NCBI RefSeq assembly: GCF_014647975.1
Contig: NZ_BMQF01000006.1
Span: 310,001-374,000 of the forward strand
Direction: 5' to 3'
Source: Streptomyces fumigatiscleroticus
GTDB lineage: Bacteria; Actinomycetota; Actinomycetes; Streptomycetales; Streptomycetaceae
DNA length: 64,000 nt
Shown: in pieces, positions 40,437-48,965 of the stretch
How the letters are laid out: each line of letters opens with the position of its first letter
Position numbering within the stretch: the stretch's first letter is position 1
The notes under the pieces: model-generated
Database searches by the model: none
The model's input: the letters and a program-made list of their open reading frames with translations, nothing else
Told to the model about the DNA's origin: nothing
Translations under genes and position numbers: made by a program

Positions 40437-41120
40437 TCAGCCCAGGTTCGGGATGGTCCAGTCGATCGGCTCGTGGCCCTGCGCGGCGATCGCCTCGTTG
40501 ATCTGCGTGAACGGGCGGGAGCCGAAGAACTTCTTCGCCGACAGCGGCGAGGGGTGCGCGCCCTTGACCACCACGTGCCGGCTCTCGTCGATCAGCGGCA
40601 GCTTCTTCTGGGCGTAGGCGCCCCACAGCACGAACACCGCCGGGTCGGGCCGGTCCGCCACCGCGCGGATCACCGCGTCGGTGAACAGCTCCCAGCCCCG
40701 CCCCTTGTGCGAGTTGGCCTCGCCGGCGCGCACCGTGAGCACCGCGTTGAGCAGCAGCACGCCCTGCTGGGCCCACGGCATCAGATAGCCGTTGTCCGGG
40801 ATGGGGGTGCCCAGCTCCGCCTGCATCTCCTTGTAGATGTTGCGCAGGGACGGCGGGACGCGCACGCCCGGCCGGACCGAGAAGCACAGACCGTGGCCCT
40901 GGCCCTCGCCGTGGTACGGGTCCTGCCCCAGGATCAGGACCTTCACCTTGTCGTACGGCGTGGCGTCGAGGGCGGCGAAGACCTCCTCGCGCGGAGGGTA
41001 GACGGGGCCGTTCGCCCGCTCCTCCTCCACGAACTCCGTCAGCTCCTTGAAGTAGGTCTGCTGAAGCTCGTCGCCCAGCACGTCCCGCCAGGACTCGGGC
41101 AGCATGGCGATGTCGGTCAC
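40437..41120 (-). CDS. ung: Uracil-DNA glycosylase, family 1
   Basis: This enzyme removes uracil from DNA as the first step of base-excision repair. The 227-aa product has the water-activating motif GQDPYH (65-70, Asp67) and the minor-groove loop GAHPSPLS, plus the LLLNAVLTV motif. GTG 41120 follows an AAGGAAG site. The frame upstream is a shadow of the neighbouring SDR gene. Streptomyces often have more than one Ung. Confidence 0.95.
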   Translation of the reverse strand: MTDIAMLPESWRDVLGDELQQTYFKELTEFVEEERANGPVYPPREEVFAALDATPYDKVKVLILGQDPYHGEGQGHGLCFSVRPGVRVPPSLRNIYKEMQAELGTPIPDNGYLMPWAQQGVLLLNAVLTVRAGEANSHKGRGWELFTDAVIRAVADRPDPAVFVLWGAYAQKKLPLIDESRHVVVKGAHPSPLSAKKFFGSRPFTQINEAIAAQGHEPIDWTIPNLG

Positions 41121-41183
41121 GTCAACTTCCTTACGCAGTGCGGTCGCTTGCAGAGCACTGAACCTACAGGCGGCCACTGACAA

Positions 41184-41225
41184 CCGGCACGGGCGCCCTT
41201 CGTCGTGCGGGGGCGCCCGTGCCGG
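41184..41225. terminator. Strong hairpin terminator after the SDR operon
   Basis: Perfect 15-bp stem CCGGCACGGGCGCCC with its complement (41211-41225) around a 12-nt loop, between the end of the SDR gene (41237, minus) and the ung start. Confidence 0.75.
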
Positions 41226-41236
41226 GGCCGCGCGGC

Positions 41237-42004
41237 TCAGGCCACGCCGGCGTTGAGGAAGATGCCGCCGTCGACGACGAGCGTCTGGCCGGTGATCCAG
41301 TCGGACTGGTCCGAGGTGAGGAACGCGGCGGCGCCGCCGATGTCGGAGGGCACGCCGAGCCGGCCCAGCGGATAGGCCGCGGCGGCCTCCGCCTCCCGGC
41401 CCTCGTACAGCGCCTGGGCGAACTTGGTCTTCACCACGGCCGGGGCGATCGCGTTGACCCGCACCCTCGGCGCGAACTCGTGCGCCAGCTGGAGCGTCAG
41501 GTTGATCATCGCGGCCTTGCTGACGCCGTAGGCGCCGATGAACGGCGAGGCCGAGACGCCCGCGACGGAGGCGATGTTGACGATCGCGCCGCCGTTCTCC
41601 TTCTGCCAGGCGTGCCAGGTGCGCTGGGCGAAGCCGAGCGCCGAGATCACGTTGGTCTCGAACACCTTGCGCGCGACATCGAGGTCCAGGTCGGCGATCG
41701 GGCCGAACACCGGGTTCGTGCCGGCGTTGTTGACCAGGTAGTCGACGCGGCCGAAGGCCTCCATCGTGCGCTGGACGGCGACGGCCTGGTGGGCCTCGTC
41801 GTGCGCCTTGCCCGCGACGCCGATCACGCGGTCGGCGCCGAGCTTGACGACGGCCTCCTTCAGCGCCTCCTCGTTGCGGCCGGTGATGCACACCCGGTCG
41901 CCGCGCGCGACCAGTGCCTCGGCGACGCCGTAGCCGATGCCGCGGCTGGCGCCGGTGACGAGGGCGACCTTGCCCGAGAGCTCGGGCGGTTCCACGGAAG
42001 TCAT
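41237..42004 (-). CDS. SDR family oxidoreductase
   Basis: This 255-aa short-chain dehydrogenase has the NAD(P)-binding GASRGIGYG, the NNAG motif (YLVNNAGTN), and the active site Ser (NIASVAG) with YGVSK (Tyr-x3-Lys). The terminal VVDGGIFLN closes the fold. It starts 12 bp after the FabG-like gene, so the two form an operon. Substrate unknown; the pairing with a second SDR suggests fatty-acid or polyketide-type oxo groups. Confidence 0.9.
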   Translation of the reverse strand: MTSVEPPELSGKVALVTGASRGIGYGVAEALVARGDRVCITGRNEEALKEAVVKLGADRVIGVAGKAHDEAHQAVAVQRTMEAFGRVDYLVNNAGTNPVFGPIADLDLDVARKVFETNVISALGFAQRTWHAWQKENGGAIVNIASVAGVSASPFIGAYGVSKAAMINLTLQLAHEFAPRVRVNAIAPAVVKTKFAQALYEGREAEAAAAYPLGRLGVPSDIGGAAAFLTSDQSDWITGQTLVVDGGIFLNAGVA

Positions 42005-42016
42005 GTACCTGTTCCC

Positions 42017-42778
42017 CTAGTCGAGCGGTCCGCCGGCCACGTACAGCACCTGGCCGGAGACGAAGCCGGCCGCCTCGCCGGTGAAGAAGGCGACGGCGTT
42101 GGCGATGTCGTCGGGCTCGCCGACGCGCTGGACCGGGATCTGGGTGGCGGCGGCGGCCTTAAAGTCCTCGAAGCCCATGCCGACGCGCTCGGCGGTGGCG
42201 GCGGTCATGTCGGTGGCGATGAAGCCCGGGGCGACGGCGTTGGCGGTGACGCCGAACTTGCCCAGCTCCTTGGCGAGGGTCTTGGTGAAGCCCTGCATAC
42301 CGGCCTTGGCGGCCGAGTAGTTGACCTGGCCGCGGTTGCCGAGCGCGGAGGAGGAGGACAGGTTGACGATACGGCCGAAGCCCGCGTCCACCATGTGCTT
42401 CTGGCAGGCCCGCGACATCAGGAAGGCGCCGCGCAGGTGCACGTTCATGACGGTGTCCCAGTCGGAGACGCTCATCTTGAACAGCAGGTTGTCGCGGAGC
42501 ACGCCCGCGTTGTTGACGAGGATCGTCGGGGCGCCGAGCTCGTCGGCGATGCGCGCGACGGCGGCCTCGACCTGCGCCTCGTCGGAGACGTCGCAGCCGA
42601 CCGCGATCGCCCGGCCGCCGGCCGCGGTGATCTTCTCGACGGTGTCCTTGCAAGCGGCCTCGTCGAGGTCGATGACGGCGACCGCGCGGCCCTCGGCGGC
42701 CAGTCGTACGGCGGTGGCGGCGCCGATGCCGCGCGCCGCGCCGGTGACGACGGCTACCCGCTGCTCTGTGGTGGACAT
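42017..42778 (-). CDS. fabG: 3-oxoacyl-ACP reductase-like SDR (FabG family)
   Basis: This 253-aa protein has GAARGIGAA for cofactor binding, LVNNAGVL, NLSSSSALGNRGQVNYSAAKAG (Ser, Tyr and Lys of the triad) and FVSGQVLYVAGG. It fits FabG-type beta-ketoacyl reductases, though many such genes outside the fab operon act on other ketones. ATG 42778 has a GAGGAG site. It is the first gene of a two-gene SDR operon. A dyad TGAGCG-N2-CGCTTA lies upstream at 42872-42885. Confidence 0.88.
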   Translation of the reverse strand: MSTTEQRVAVVTGAARGIGAATAVRLAAEGRAVAVIDLDEAACKDTVEKITAAGGRAIAVGCDVSDEAQVEAAVARIADELGAPTILVNNAGVLRDNLLFKMSVSDWDTVMNVHLRGAFLMSRACQKHMVDAGFGRIVNLSSSSALGNRGQVNYSAAKAGMQGFTKTLAKELGKFGVTANAVAPGFIATDMTAATAERVGMGFEDFKAAAATQIPVQRVGEPDDIANAVAFFTGEAAGFVSGQVLYVAGGPLD

Positions 42779-42871
42779 TGCTGCTTCTCCTCGCCCTTGG
42801 AAAGCCTGGAACACCTGGGGACGCCCTGTACAGCCCGGCAGGACTGCGGCTCCCACGGTACGCCCGTCAGA

Positions 42872-42885
42872 TGAGCGACCGCTTA
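42872..42885. promoter_or_regulatory. Imperfect dyad upstream of the FabG-like gene
   Basis: TGAGCG-AC-CGCTTA, one mismatch between 6-bp arms. Similar AAGCG/CGCTT sites are common targets of TetR-family repressors in actinobacteria, but no TetR gene is adjacent. Confidence 0.35.
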
Positions 42886-42992
42886 GTACCTTCAGCAGAC
42901 GAGACGCTAGAAGCCCTGGCACCCGGTGTCAACGGGACACCGGGCGGGTGTGATCCATTACCTGGTCCCCCGCCCGGCCCCTCACCTGATCC

Positions 42993-43376
42993 CTATCTGA
43001 CGAGCAGTTCCAGCAGCCGGTCCGCCTCTGCCGCCGGATCGGCGGTGAGCCCGGTGTGCACGGGCCCCGGCTGGACGATCGTGGAGCGGGGCGCGATCAG
43101 CCAGCGGAAGCGCCGCCCGGCGTCGTCGCGCGCGGCCTGCCCCGCCGGCTCGCCGCCCGCGCAGACGTTCTCCACGGCACCGAGCGCGGCCCGTACGCCG
43201 GCCACGTCCACGGCCGGGTCCAGGGCCAGCAGCCTGGCCTCGTCGAGGTGGGTGCGGGCGCCGACGAACGCCTTGGCGCGGCAGTACACCAGCACCCCGG
43301 CGTTGATGCACTCACCGCGCTCCACACGCGGGACGACCCGCAGCAGCGCGTACTCGAAGACATGCCGGTCGGTCAC
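42993..43376 (-). CDS. DUF3037 protein paired with a HipA-like kinase
   Basis: This 127-aa protein opens HVFEYALLRVVPRVERGECINAGVLVYC, the hallmark of DUF3037, then has an Arg/Asp-rich helical region and ends RLLELLVR. The function of the family is unknown. Its GTG start overlaps the stop of the HipA-like gene by 4 bp, indicating obligate coupling. In actinobacteria these two families are often adjacent, which suggests that DUF3037 is a partner or regulator of the kinase-like protein. Confidence 0.82.
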   Translation of the reverse strand: MTDRHVFEYALLRVVPRVERGECINAGVLVYCRAKAFVGARTHLDEARLLALDPAVDVAGVRAALGAVENVCAGGEPAGQAARDDAGRRFRWLIAPRSTIVQPGPVHTGLTADPAAEADRLLELLVR

Positions 43377-44128
43377 TCGGTCCCCCCGATGCGGTCGTGG
43401 ACGACGGCGGCGCGCGCCAGCAACGGCCGCGTATAGGCCCGCCGGAGCTCGTCCGGGCCGGCGAAGCCGGGCTCGTCGGCCAGCCACACGTCCGGGATCT
43501 CGGCGGTGACCTCGGCGAGGAGCTCCTCGGTGACCAGGGGCGCCAGCTCGGCCGCCGCGGCGGCGACATCCGGCGCGAACGGGCGCAGGACGTGGTCGGA
43601 GGCGTCGTAGGGGCGGGCGGCGGAGGCTTCCGCGCCGGGCCAGTTGTGGTGCCAGATCATGGTGGCGCCGTGGTCGACGAGCCAGACCTCGCCCCGCCAC
43701 ATCAGCAGGTTGGGGTTGCGCCAGGACCGGTCGACATTGTTGACCAGCGCGTCGAACCACACGATCCGGCCGGCCTCCTCGGGGCTCACCCGGAAGGCGA
43801 GCGGATCGAAGCCGAGCGCGCCGGAGAGGAAGTCCATGCCGAGGTTGGTGCCGCCGCTGGACTTGAGCAGTTCCTGCACCTCCGGGTCGGGTTCGCCGAG
43901 CCCCAGCACCGGGTCGAGGGCGAGCGTCACCAGCCCCGGGACCCGGAATCCCAGCCGGCGGGCGAGTTCGCCGACGACCACCTCGGCGACGAGCGTCTTG
44001 CGGCCCTGTCCGGCGCCGGTGAACTTCATGACGTACGTCCCGAGGTCGTCGCCCTCGACGAGCCCCGGCAGCGAGCCGCCCTCACGCAGGGGCGTGATGT
44101 AGCGGGTCGCGATGACTTCCTTGAGCAT
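43373..44128 (-). CDS. HipA-like kinase family protein
   Basis: This 251-aa protein resembles the HipA kinase core, not the full toxin. There is a P-loop-like segment with VMKFTGAGQGRKTLVAEVVVGEL (33-55; Lys35 could be the ATP-binding Lys), a catalytic loop NNVDRSWRNPN (130-140, Asp133), and a metal-binding LVDHGA (150-155, Asp152). It lacks the usual HipA N-subdomain, and no HipB-type antitoxin is encoded. It is translationally coupled to DUF3037. Whether it phosphorylates a protein such as GltX or something else is unknown. Confidence 0.82.
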   Translation of the reverse strand: MLKEVIATRYITPLREGGSLPGLVEGDDLGTYVMKFTGAGQGRKTLVAEVVVGELARRLGFRVPGLVTLALDPVLGLGEPDPEVQELLKSSGGTNLGMDFLSGALGFDPLAFRVSPEEAGRIVWFDALVNNVDRSWRNPNLLMWRGEVWLVDHGATMIWHHNWPGAEASAARPYDASDHVLRPFAPDVAAAAAELAPLVTEELLAEVTAEIPDVWLADEPGFAGPDELRRAYTRPLLARAAVVHDRIGGTE

Positions 44129-44456
44129 CGCCCCAGGTTACTGGGGCGCTGAACGGCGGGGCCCGCACGCCCGTACCCCTGGGCGGATCGTGCGGCACCG
44201 GCCGGGGAAGGGACGGCGTGAGGCCGGGCGTGTCGCGGACCGTCGCGGGGGTGAGGTCGGAGGGCACCCCCGCGACGCCGTCCGCGGGGACCCCGTCGGC
44301 GGGTCCGCCGGGCGAACCGTTGCGCACGGACGGCGGACGCCGCATCCTTCCCTGACGTGATGCCGGAGGACCGGCACGACGAGTCCGGCATGAGTCCGGC
44401 ACGACATCGGGCACGACGTGAGAGAAGAAGACAGAGAACAAGACAGAGGGGACCGC
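44129..44456. other. Gap between the HipA-like and PNPOx genes
   Basis: 328 bp, no supported gene. Near the right end, direct repeats of GAGTCCGGCA and CGGCACGACA types (about 44366-44420) precede a purine-rich leader with GAGGGGA serving the next gene. No clear promoter hexamers were found. Confidence 0.4.
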
Positions 44457-44924
44457 ATGACCGCCACTCAGCGCCGGGGCCGCAGGATCATGATGACGCC
44501 CGGGGAGCTGGACGCGTTCCTCGCCGCCCAGCGCACCTGCCGGGTCGCCACCGTCTCGGCGGACGGCGCCCCGCACGTGAGCACCCTGTGGTTCGCCTGG
44601 GACGGCACCTCGATGTGGCTGTACTCCGTGGTGCGCAGCAGACGCTGGGCCGATCTGCGCCGCGATGCGCGGGTTGCGGTCGTGGTCGACACCGGCGAGG
44701 AGTACGACGAGCTGCGCGGCGCCGAGCTGTCCGGACGTGTGGAGATGGTGGGCGAGGTGCCCCGCACGGGTGAGCTCTGTGCCGAACTCGACGTCCCCGA
44801 GACCCTGTTCGCCCGCAAGAACTTCGGCCTGGAGGAGATGCCGCACGACGGCCGGCACGCCTGGCTGCGGCTGACTCCGGAGAAGGTCGTCTCCTGGGAC
44901 TTCCGCAAACTGGGGGCGCGCTAG
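44457..44924 (+). CDS. PNPOx-like flavin/F420-binding split-barrel protein
   Basis: This 155-aa protein has the split beta-barrel pattern of pyridoxamine-phosphate-oxidase-like proteins: LDAFLAAQRTCRVATVSADGAPHVSTLWFAWDG, LYSVVRSRRWADLRRDARVAVVVD, and a short C-terminal barrel strand. In actinobacteria many bind F420. The ATG has a GAGGGGA site. It is not linked to a pathway by its neighbours. Confidence 0.85.
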   Translation: MTATQRRGRRIMMTPGELDAFLAAQRTCRVATVSADGAPHVSTLWFAWDGTSMWLYSVVRSRRWADLRRDARVAVVVDTGEEYDELRGAELSGRVEMVGEVPRTGELCAELDVPETLFARKNFGLEEMPHDGRHAWLRLTPEKVVSWDFRKLGAR

Positions 44925-45032
44925 GCGCTCCGCCGTCGTCCCGGTGTCCTGTCCGCGACTCCGCCGTGGCCGGCCGCGCGGTTCCCCGCGCCCCTCCGGG
45001 CGCCCGGCGGAGCGGCCGGGCACGGCCGCCGC

Positions 45033-45935
45033 TCAGCCGGCGTCCTCAGCCGCCGTCCGCAGGGCCTGCACCGCCGCCCGGATCGACGGGCGGCGGTCGG
45101 CGTCCGCCCGCCAGACGACGAAGACATGCCGGCGCACCCGCTGCCGGAGCGGGACGGTGACGACCCCGGCGGGCACCGGGTGGCGGCCCAGCCGCGGGGC
45201 GACGCACACCCCGAGCCCCGCCGCGACCAGTCCCAGCTGGGTGTGGGTCTCGGAGGCGCGGTGGCCGATCACCGGCTCGATCCCCCGGGAGCGCAGCGTC
45301 AGCATCAGCCACTCGTGGCAGAACTCGCCCTGGCCCCAGGTGATCCACTCGTCCTCGGCGAACTCGGCGAGATCCACCTCGTCGCGCCCGGCGAGCCGGT
45401 GCCCGGCCGGCATGGCCACATCGGCGGGATCGTCCAGCAGCTCCGCCTTGACCAGGCCGTCCGGCAGCGGCATCGGCTTGTTGTGCCAGTCGAGCACCAC
45501 GGCCAGGTCCAGGTCGCCGCGGACCACGGCGGCGACGGCGAGCTCCGGCTCCAGCTCGCCGGAGCGCACGCGCAGCGCCGGGTGGTCCGCGCGCAGCGCC
45601 GACAGCGCGGCCGGGAAGAGTCCCCGCGCGGCGGTCGGGAACGCCGCGAGGCGCAGCTCGCCGGCCACCTGCCCGCGCTGTGCCTCCAGGTCCGCCTGGG
45701 CCAGTTCGACCTGCGACAGGATGCGTGCCGCGTGCTCGGCGAGGAGCCGGCCGGCGTCCGTGAGCCGCACTCCCCGTCCGTTCCTGGCCAGCAGCTGCCG
45801 GCCGACCTCCCGCTCCAGCTTGGCCATCTGCTGCGAGACGGCCGAGGTCGTGATGTGCAGCCCCTCGGCGGCACCGCTGACCGATCCGTGCCGTGCGACG
45901 GCGTCCAGGGTGCGTAGCCGCTCCAGGTTCAACAT
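45033..45935 (-). CDS. LysR family transcriptional regulator
   Basis: This 300-aa regulator has an N-terminal LysR helix-turn-helix (LNLERLRTLDAVARHGSVSGAAEGLHITTSAVSQQMAKLE) and a periplasmic-binding-like effector domain (ELRLAAFPTAARGLFPAAL). ATG 45935 is chosen over 45965 because it matches the usual family start and lies 7 nt after a TAGCAT hexamer. Divergent from an EamA transporter gene with 74 bp between, so it most likely controls that exporter and itself. Confidence 0.9.
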   Translation of the reverse strand: MLNLERLRTLDAVARHGSVSGAAEGLHITTSAVSQQMAKLEREVGRQLLARNGRGVRLTDAGRLLAEHAARILSQVELAQADLEAQRGQVAGELRLAAFPTAARGLFPAALSALRADHPALRVRSGELEPELAVAAVVRGDLDLAVVLDWHNKPMPLPDGLVKAELLDDPADVAMPAGHRLAGRDEVDLAEFAEDEWITWGQGEFCHEWLMLTLRSRGIEPVIGHRASETHTQLGLVAAGLGVCVAPRLGRHPVPAGVVTVPLRQRVRRHVFVVWRADADRRPSIRAAVQALRTAAEDAG

Positions 45936-46009
45936 GTAAGTGATGCTACGAGATATCGGACGCAAATTCTCGATTGTGCTACGCAGTCGTGTGCACCAGG
46001 GTTGCTGTC

Positions 46010-47017
46010 ATGAACAGCCTCTCCGCCTCCGGCACCCCCGGCCGCCTCGCCCAGGACTGGCGTCTGCGGTTCGGCGTCCTCGCGCTGATCTGGGGGTTCA
46101 GCTTCCTGCTCATCAAGGTGGGCACCACGGCGTACGCCCCCTTCCAGGTCACCCTCGGCCGGCTGGTGTTCGGCACGGCGGTGCTCGCCGCGGCGCTGGC
46201 CGCGAAGCGGGAGCGGCTGCCGCGCGGTGCGCGGACCTGGGCGCATCTGACGGTCGCCGGGTTCCTGCTGAACGCGCTGCCGTTCTCGCTCTTCGCCTAC
46301 GCGGAGCTGACCATCCCCTCCACGCTGGCGGGCATCTGCAACGCCACCTCGCCGCTGTGGGGCATGGCCCTGTCCCTCGTCGCCCTGTCCGAGGACCGGC
46401 CGACCCGGCTGCGGGTCGCCGGCCTCGGCCTCGGTTTTCTCGGAGTGCTGACCGTCCTCGGCGCCTGGCAGGGCTTCCACGGCCTGGACGCCACGGGCAC
46501 GGCCATGGCCCTGCTCGCCTCGCTCAGCTACCCGGTCGGCTGGATCCACGTCCGCCGTACCCTGGCCGGTTCGCCCCACTCGCACCTGTCCCTGACCGGC
46601 GCCCAGTTGCTGTGCGCCACGGTCCAGCTGGCCGTCGTCACGCCGCTGTTCACCACGGTCCCGGACCGCTCCCCGGTGCTGCCCCTGCTGGCGGTCGCGG
46701 CCCTGGGCGCGCTCGGCACCGGATTCGCCGTCCTCCTCCAGTACGGGCTGGTCGCCGAGGTCGGCCCGACGACGGCGCAGATGGTCACGTACTTCATCCC
46801 GGTCATCGCCACGGCCGCGGGCGTCGCGCTCCTCGGCGAGTCGCTGACCTGGTCGACACCGGTGGGCGCGCTGATCGTCCTGGCGGGCGCGGCGCTGACG
46901 CAGGCCCAGCGGCCCGGGACGGTCCGCACGGCCGGGCGCCGTCGGCCCGCGCACACCGCCGTCACCGGCGGCCGGGCAAGGCCCCTGGAACGCCGAGACT
47001 CGAGGTCGGCGTCGTAG
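46010..47017 (+). CDS. EamA/DMT family transporter
   Basis: This 335-aa protein has ten membrane helices in two EamA repeats. The first opens LALIWGFSFLLIKVG and the second contains GFAVLLQYGLVAEVGPTTAQMVTYFIPVIATAAG. It probably exports amino acids or other metabolites. The Arg-rich tail of about 30 residues runs into the glycosyltransferase remnant that follows and may have been gained by loss of the original stop. ATG 46010 is chosen. Divergent from LysR. Confidence 0.88.
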   Translation: MNSLSASGTPGRLAQDWRLRFGVLALIWGFSFLLIKVGTTAYAPFQVTLGRLVFGTAVLAAALAAKRERLPRGARTWAHLTVAGFLLNALPFSLFAYAELTIPSTLAGICNATSPLWGMALSLVALSEDRPTRLRVAGLGLGFLGVLTVLGAWQGFHGLDATGTAMALLASLSYPVGWIHVRRTLAGSPHSHLSLTGAQLLCATVQLAVVTPLFTTVPDRSPVLPLLAVAALGALGTGFAVLLQYGLVAEVGPTTAQMVTYFIPVIATAAGVALLGESLTWSTPVGALIVLAGAALTQAQRPGTVRTAGRRRPAHTAVTGGRARPLERRDSRSAS

Positions 47018-47546
47018 CTCCCGTCCGCACCCGGAACACGGGCGAGCACCTCGACGAGTGCGCGCCGTCGCTGCTCGGGCGGAGCCTGCCCGCCGACGAG
47101 TACGAGGTGATCCACGTCGGCGACGCGTCGACGGACGGCACACCGGGCCGGCCGGAGAAGCTCGCGGCCGGGCATCCGGACGTCCAGGTGCGCACCCGGC
47201 CCCACTCGGGCCGGCCGGGGGCGCCGGGCGGTCGCTCCCGCTGCCGTACGTGACGGCGGCCTCCGGCGGCCCGGTCCGGGCCGGGGTCGCGGTGTCCGCC
47301 CTCACGGTGACCGCCCGGCTGGTGCCCGCCGCCGACGCCACGACGGTGCGGCTGCGCCTGCCCGCCGGACGTCACCGGGTCATCTTCCCGAGGGCGGCTG
47401 CCCCGGTCGCGTACGCCGTCGCACGCGACGGCGCCCCGCTGCGCCTGGCGGGCCCGGCGTACGGGGCCGGTACCGGACGCCGGCGGCTCGACACGGTCGC
47501 CGGCGACCGCCGGGTCCGGCGCGTACGGCGGCGGCTGGGCCGGTAG
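46996..47546 (+). pseudogene. Decayed GT2-type glycosyltransferase
   Basis: Frame 1 from about 46996 reads EVGVVAPVRTRNTGEHLDEC and LPADEYEVIHVGDASTDGTP, which is a degraded GT2 N-terminus (normally VSVVVPVYN-TG--L-EC and VI-VDDGSTDGTP). It stops at 47251. A C-terminal-like part follows in frame 3 (about 47240-47546, ending RRLDTVAGDRRVRRVRRRLGR). The whole middle, including the DxD-proximal region, is missing. The sequence is therefore an internally deleted, frameshifted remnant overlapping the end of the EamA gene. Confidence 0.65.
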
Positions 47547-47597
47547 GGCCGGGCGCTCCCCAGGACGTCCGGGCACAACCAGCTCACCCGCGACCGG

Positions 47598-48929
47598 TCA
47601 GGCCCGACTGCGCCAGGAACCGCCGCCGAGCGCGGCGGCCACCGCGTCCGCCAGCGGGCCGGTCTCCCGTCCGGGGAGCGTGGAGACGGTGATCCGGATG
47701 CCGGGGGGCGCGCTCACCCGGAAACGGGCGCCGGGCGCCACCGCCCAGCCGGCGTGCAGCAGACGGGCGACCGCGCCGGTCTCGTCGGGGACGGGGACCC
47801 ACACGTTCATGCCGCTGCGCCCGTGTGCCGTGACGCCGCGCTCGGCGAGCGCCGCGATCAGCGCCTCCCGGCGTCGTCCGTACGCCGCCGCCACGGCCCG
47901 CGCGTCCACCGCGCCCTCGGCCCACAGCCGGGCCACGGCCCGCTGGGTGATCCGGCTGACCCAGCCGGGCCCGAGCCGCTGCCGGCCGCGCACCCGGTCC
48001 AGCGTCACCGCGTCGCCGGTGAGCACGGCGAACCGCAGGTCGGGGCCGTAGGCCTTGGCGGCCGAGCGGACGAGGGCCCAGTGGTGCGTGGTGCCCGCGA
48101 GCGGGTGCAGGGGCAGGTCGACGATCCGGTGGCCGTGGTCGTCCTCGATCAGCAGCGTGCCGGGGTGGCCGCGGAGCACGGACCGCAGGGCACGCGCGCG
48201 CGGGGCGCTCACGGCGGCGCCGGTCGGGTTCTGCGCCCGGTCGGTGACGATCAGCGCGCGGGCCCCGGCGGCGAGGGCGCGGCGCACGTCGTCCGGGAGC
48301 GGCCCGTCGTCGTCGACGCCGACGGGCACCGTGCGCAGCCCGAGCGCCGGTACCAGGTCGAGCAGGCTGCCCCACCCGGGGTCCTCGACGGCGACGGCGT
48401 CCCCGGGCCTGAGGTGCGCCGCCAGCACCCGTTCCATGGCGTCCAGCGACCCGGACGTGACGGCCACGGGCCCGTCCGGCACCCCGTCGGCGTCCAGCCC
48501 GGCCCGCGCCAGACGCGCCAGCTCCGGCTCGACGGGCGCATGACCGTACAGCACCGGCTCGCGGTCGCCCTGCTCGGCGGCGGCGGCGAACGCCGGGGCC
48601 AGCGGGGGCAGCAGCGCCGGATCGGGGTTGCCGTCGGAGACGTCGCGCACCCCCTCGGGCACCTCCACCCGGATGAACTCCCGTCCCGTGGTGGCCGGTC
48701 TGGCCCGCACCCGGCTGCCCCGGCGTCCGGCGGTCTCGATGACGCCGCGCTCCCGCAGGGTGCGGTAGGCGGCCGCGACCGTGTTCGGGTTCACCCCGAG
48801 CCGCTCCGCCAACTCCCGCATGGGCGGCAGCACTTGGCCCGGCTCCAGCTCGCCGGAGGCCACCGCGCGCTCGACGCTCGCGGAAATCTCCGCTGCGCGG
48901 CGCCCACTGATCGGATACTCTCCTAGCAC
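47598..48929 (-). CDS. MocR-type regulator (GntR HTH fused to aminotransferase fold)
   Basis: This 443-aa protein has a GntR winged helix (residues 1-75, GELEPGQVLPPMRELAERLGVNPNTVAAAYRTLRERG) followed by a fold-type-I aminotransferase domain with VTSGSLDAMERVL, VEDPGWGSLLDL, TDRAQNPTGAAVS and a SAAKAYGPDLRFA region containing the PLP-binding Lys. MocR proteins often control vitamin B6 or amino-acid genes. GTG 48929 lies 7 nt after CATAAT, fitting a leaderless start. Divergent from a PNPOx-like gene, its probable target. Confidence 0.9.
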   Translation of the reverse strand: MLGEYPISGRRAAEISASVERAVASGELEPGQVLPPMRELAERLGVNPNTVAAAYRTLRERGVIETAGRRGSRVRARPATTGREFIRVEVPEGVRDVSDGNPDPALLPPLAPAFAAAAEQGDREPVLYGHAPVEPELARLARAGLDADGVPDGPVAVTSGSLDAMERVLAAHLRPGDAVAVEDPGWGSLLDLVPALGLRTVPVGVDDDGPLPDDVRRALAAGARALIVTDRAQNPTGAAVSAPRARALRSVLRGHPGTLLIEDDHGHRIVDLPLHPLAGTTHHWALVRSAAKAYGPDLRFAVLTGDAVTLDRVRGRQRLGPGWVSRITQRAVARLWAEGAVDARAVAAAYGRRREALIAALAERGVTAHGRSGMNVWVPVPDETGAVARLLHAGWAVAPGARFRVSAPPGIRITVSTLPGRETGPLADAVAAALGGGSWRSRA

Positions 48930-48935
48930 AAACCC

Positions 48936-48952
48936 TATTATGCACTAGTGCA
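48936..48952. promoter_or_regulatory. Overlapping divergent promoters with MocR-type palindrome
   Basis: Rightward -10 TATTAT (48936-48941) and leftward -10 CATAAT (48942-48937) overlap on opposite strands. A perfect 12-bp palindrome TGCACTAGTGCA (48941-48952) covers the rightward start site. Binding here would affect both genes, and the two polymerases cannot bind at once. Confidence 0.6.
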
Positions 48953-48965
48953 ATGGAGACCGGCC

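Noticed and set aside
44940-45000. GC-rich inverted segments after the PNPOx gene
   Set aside because: They resemble the common Streptomyces intergenic CGCGGTTCCCCGCGCCCCT-type sequence, and no specific structure could be defined.
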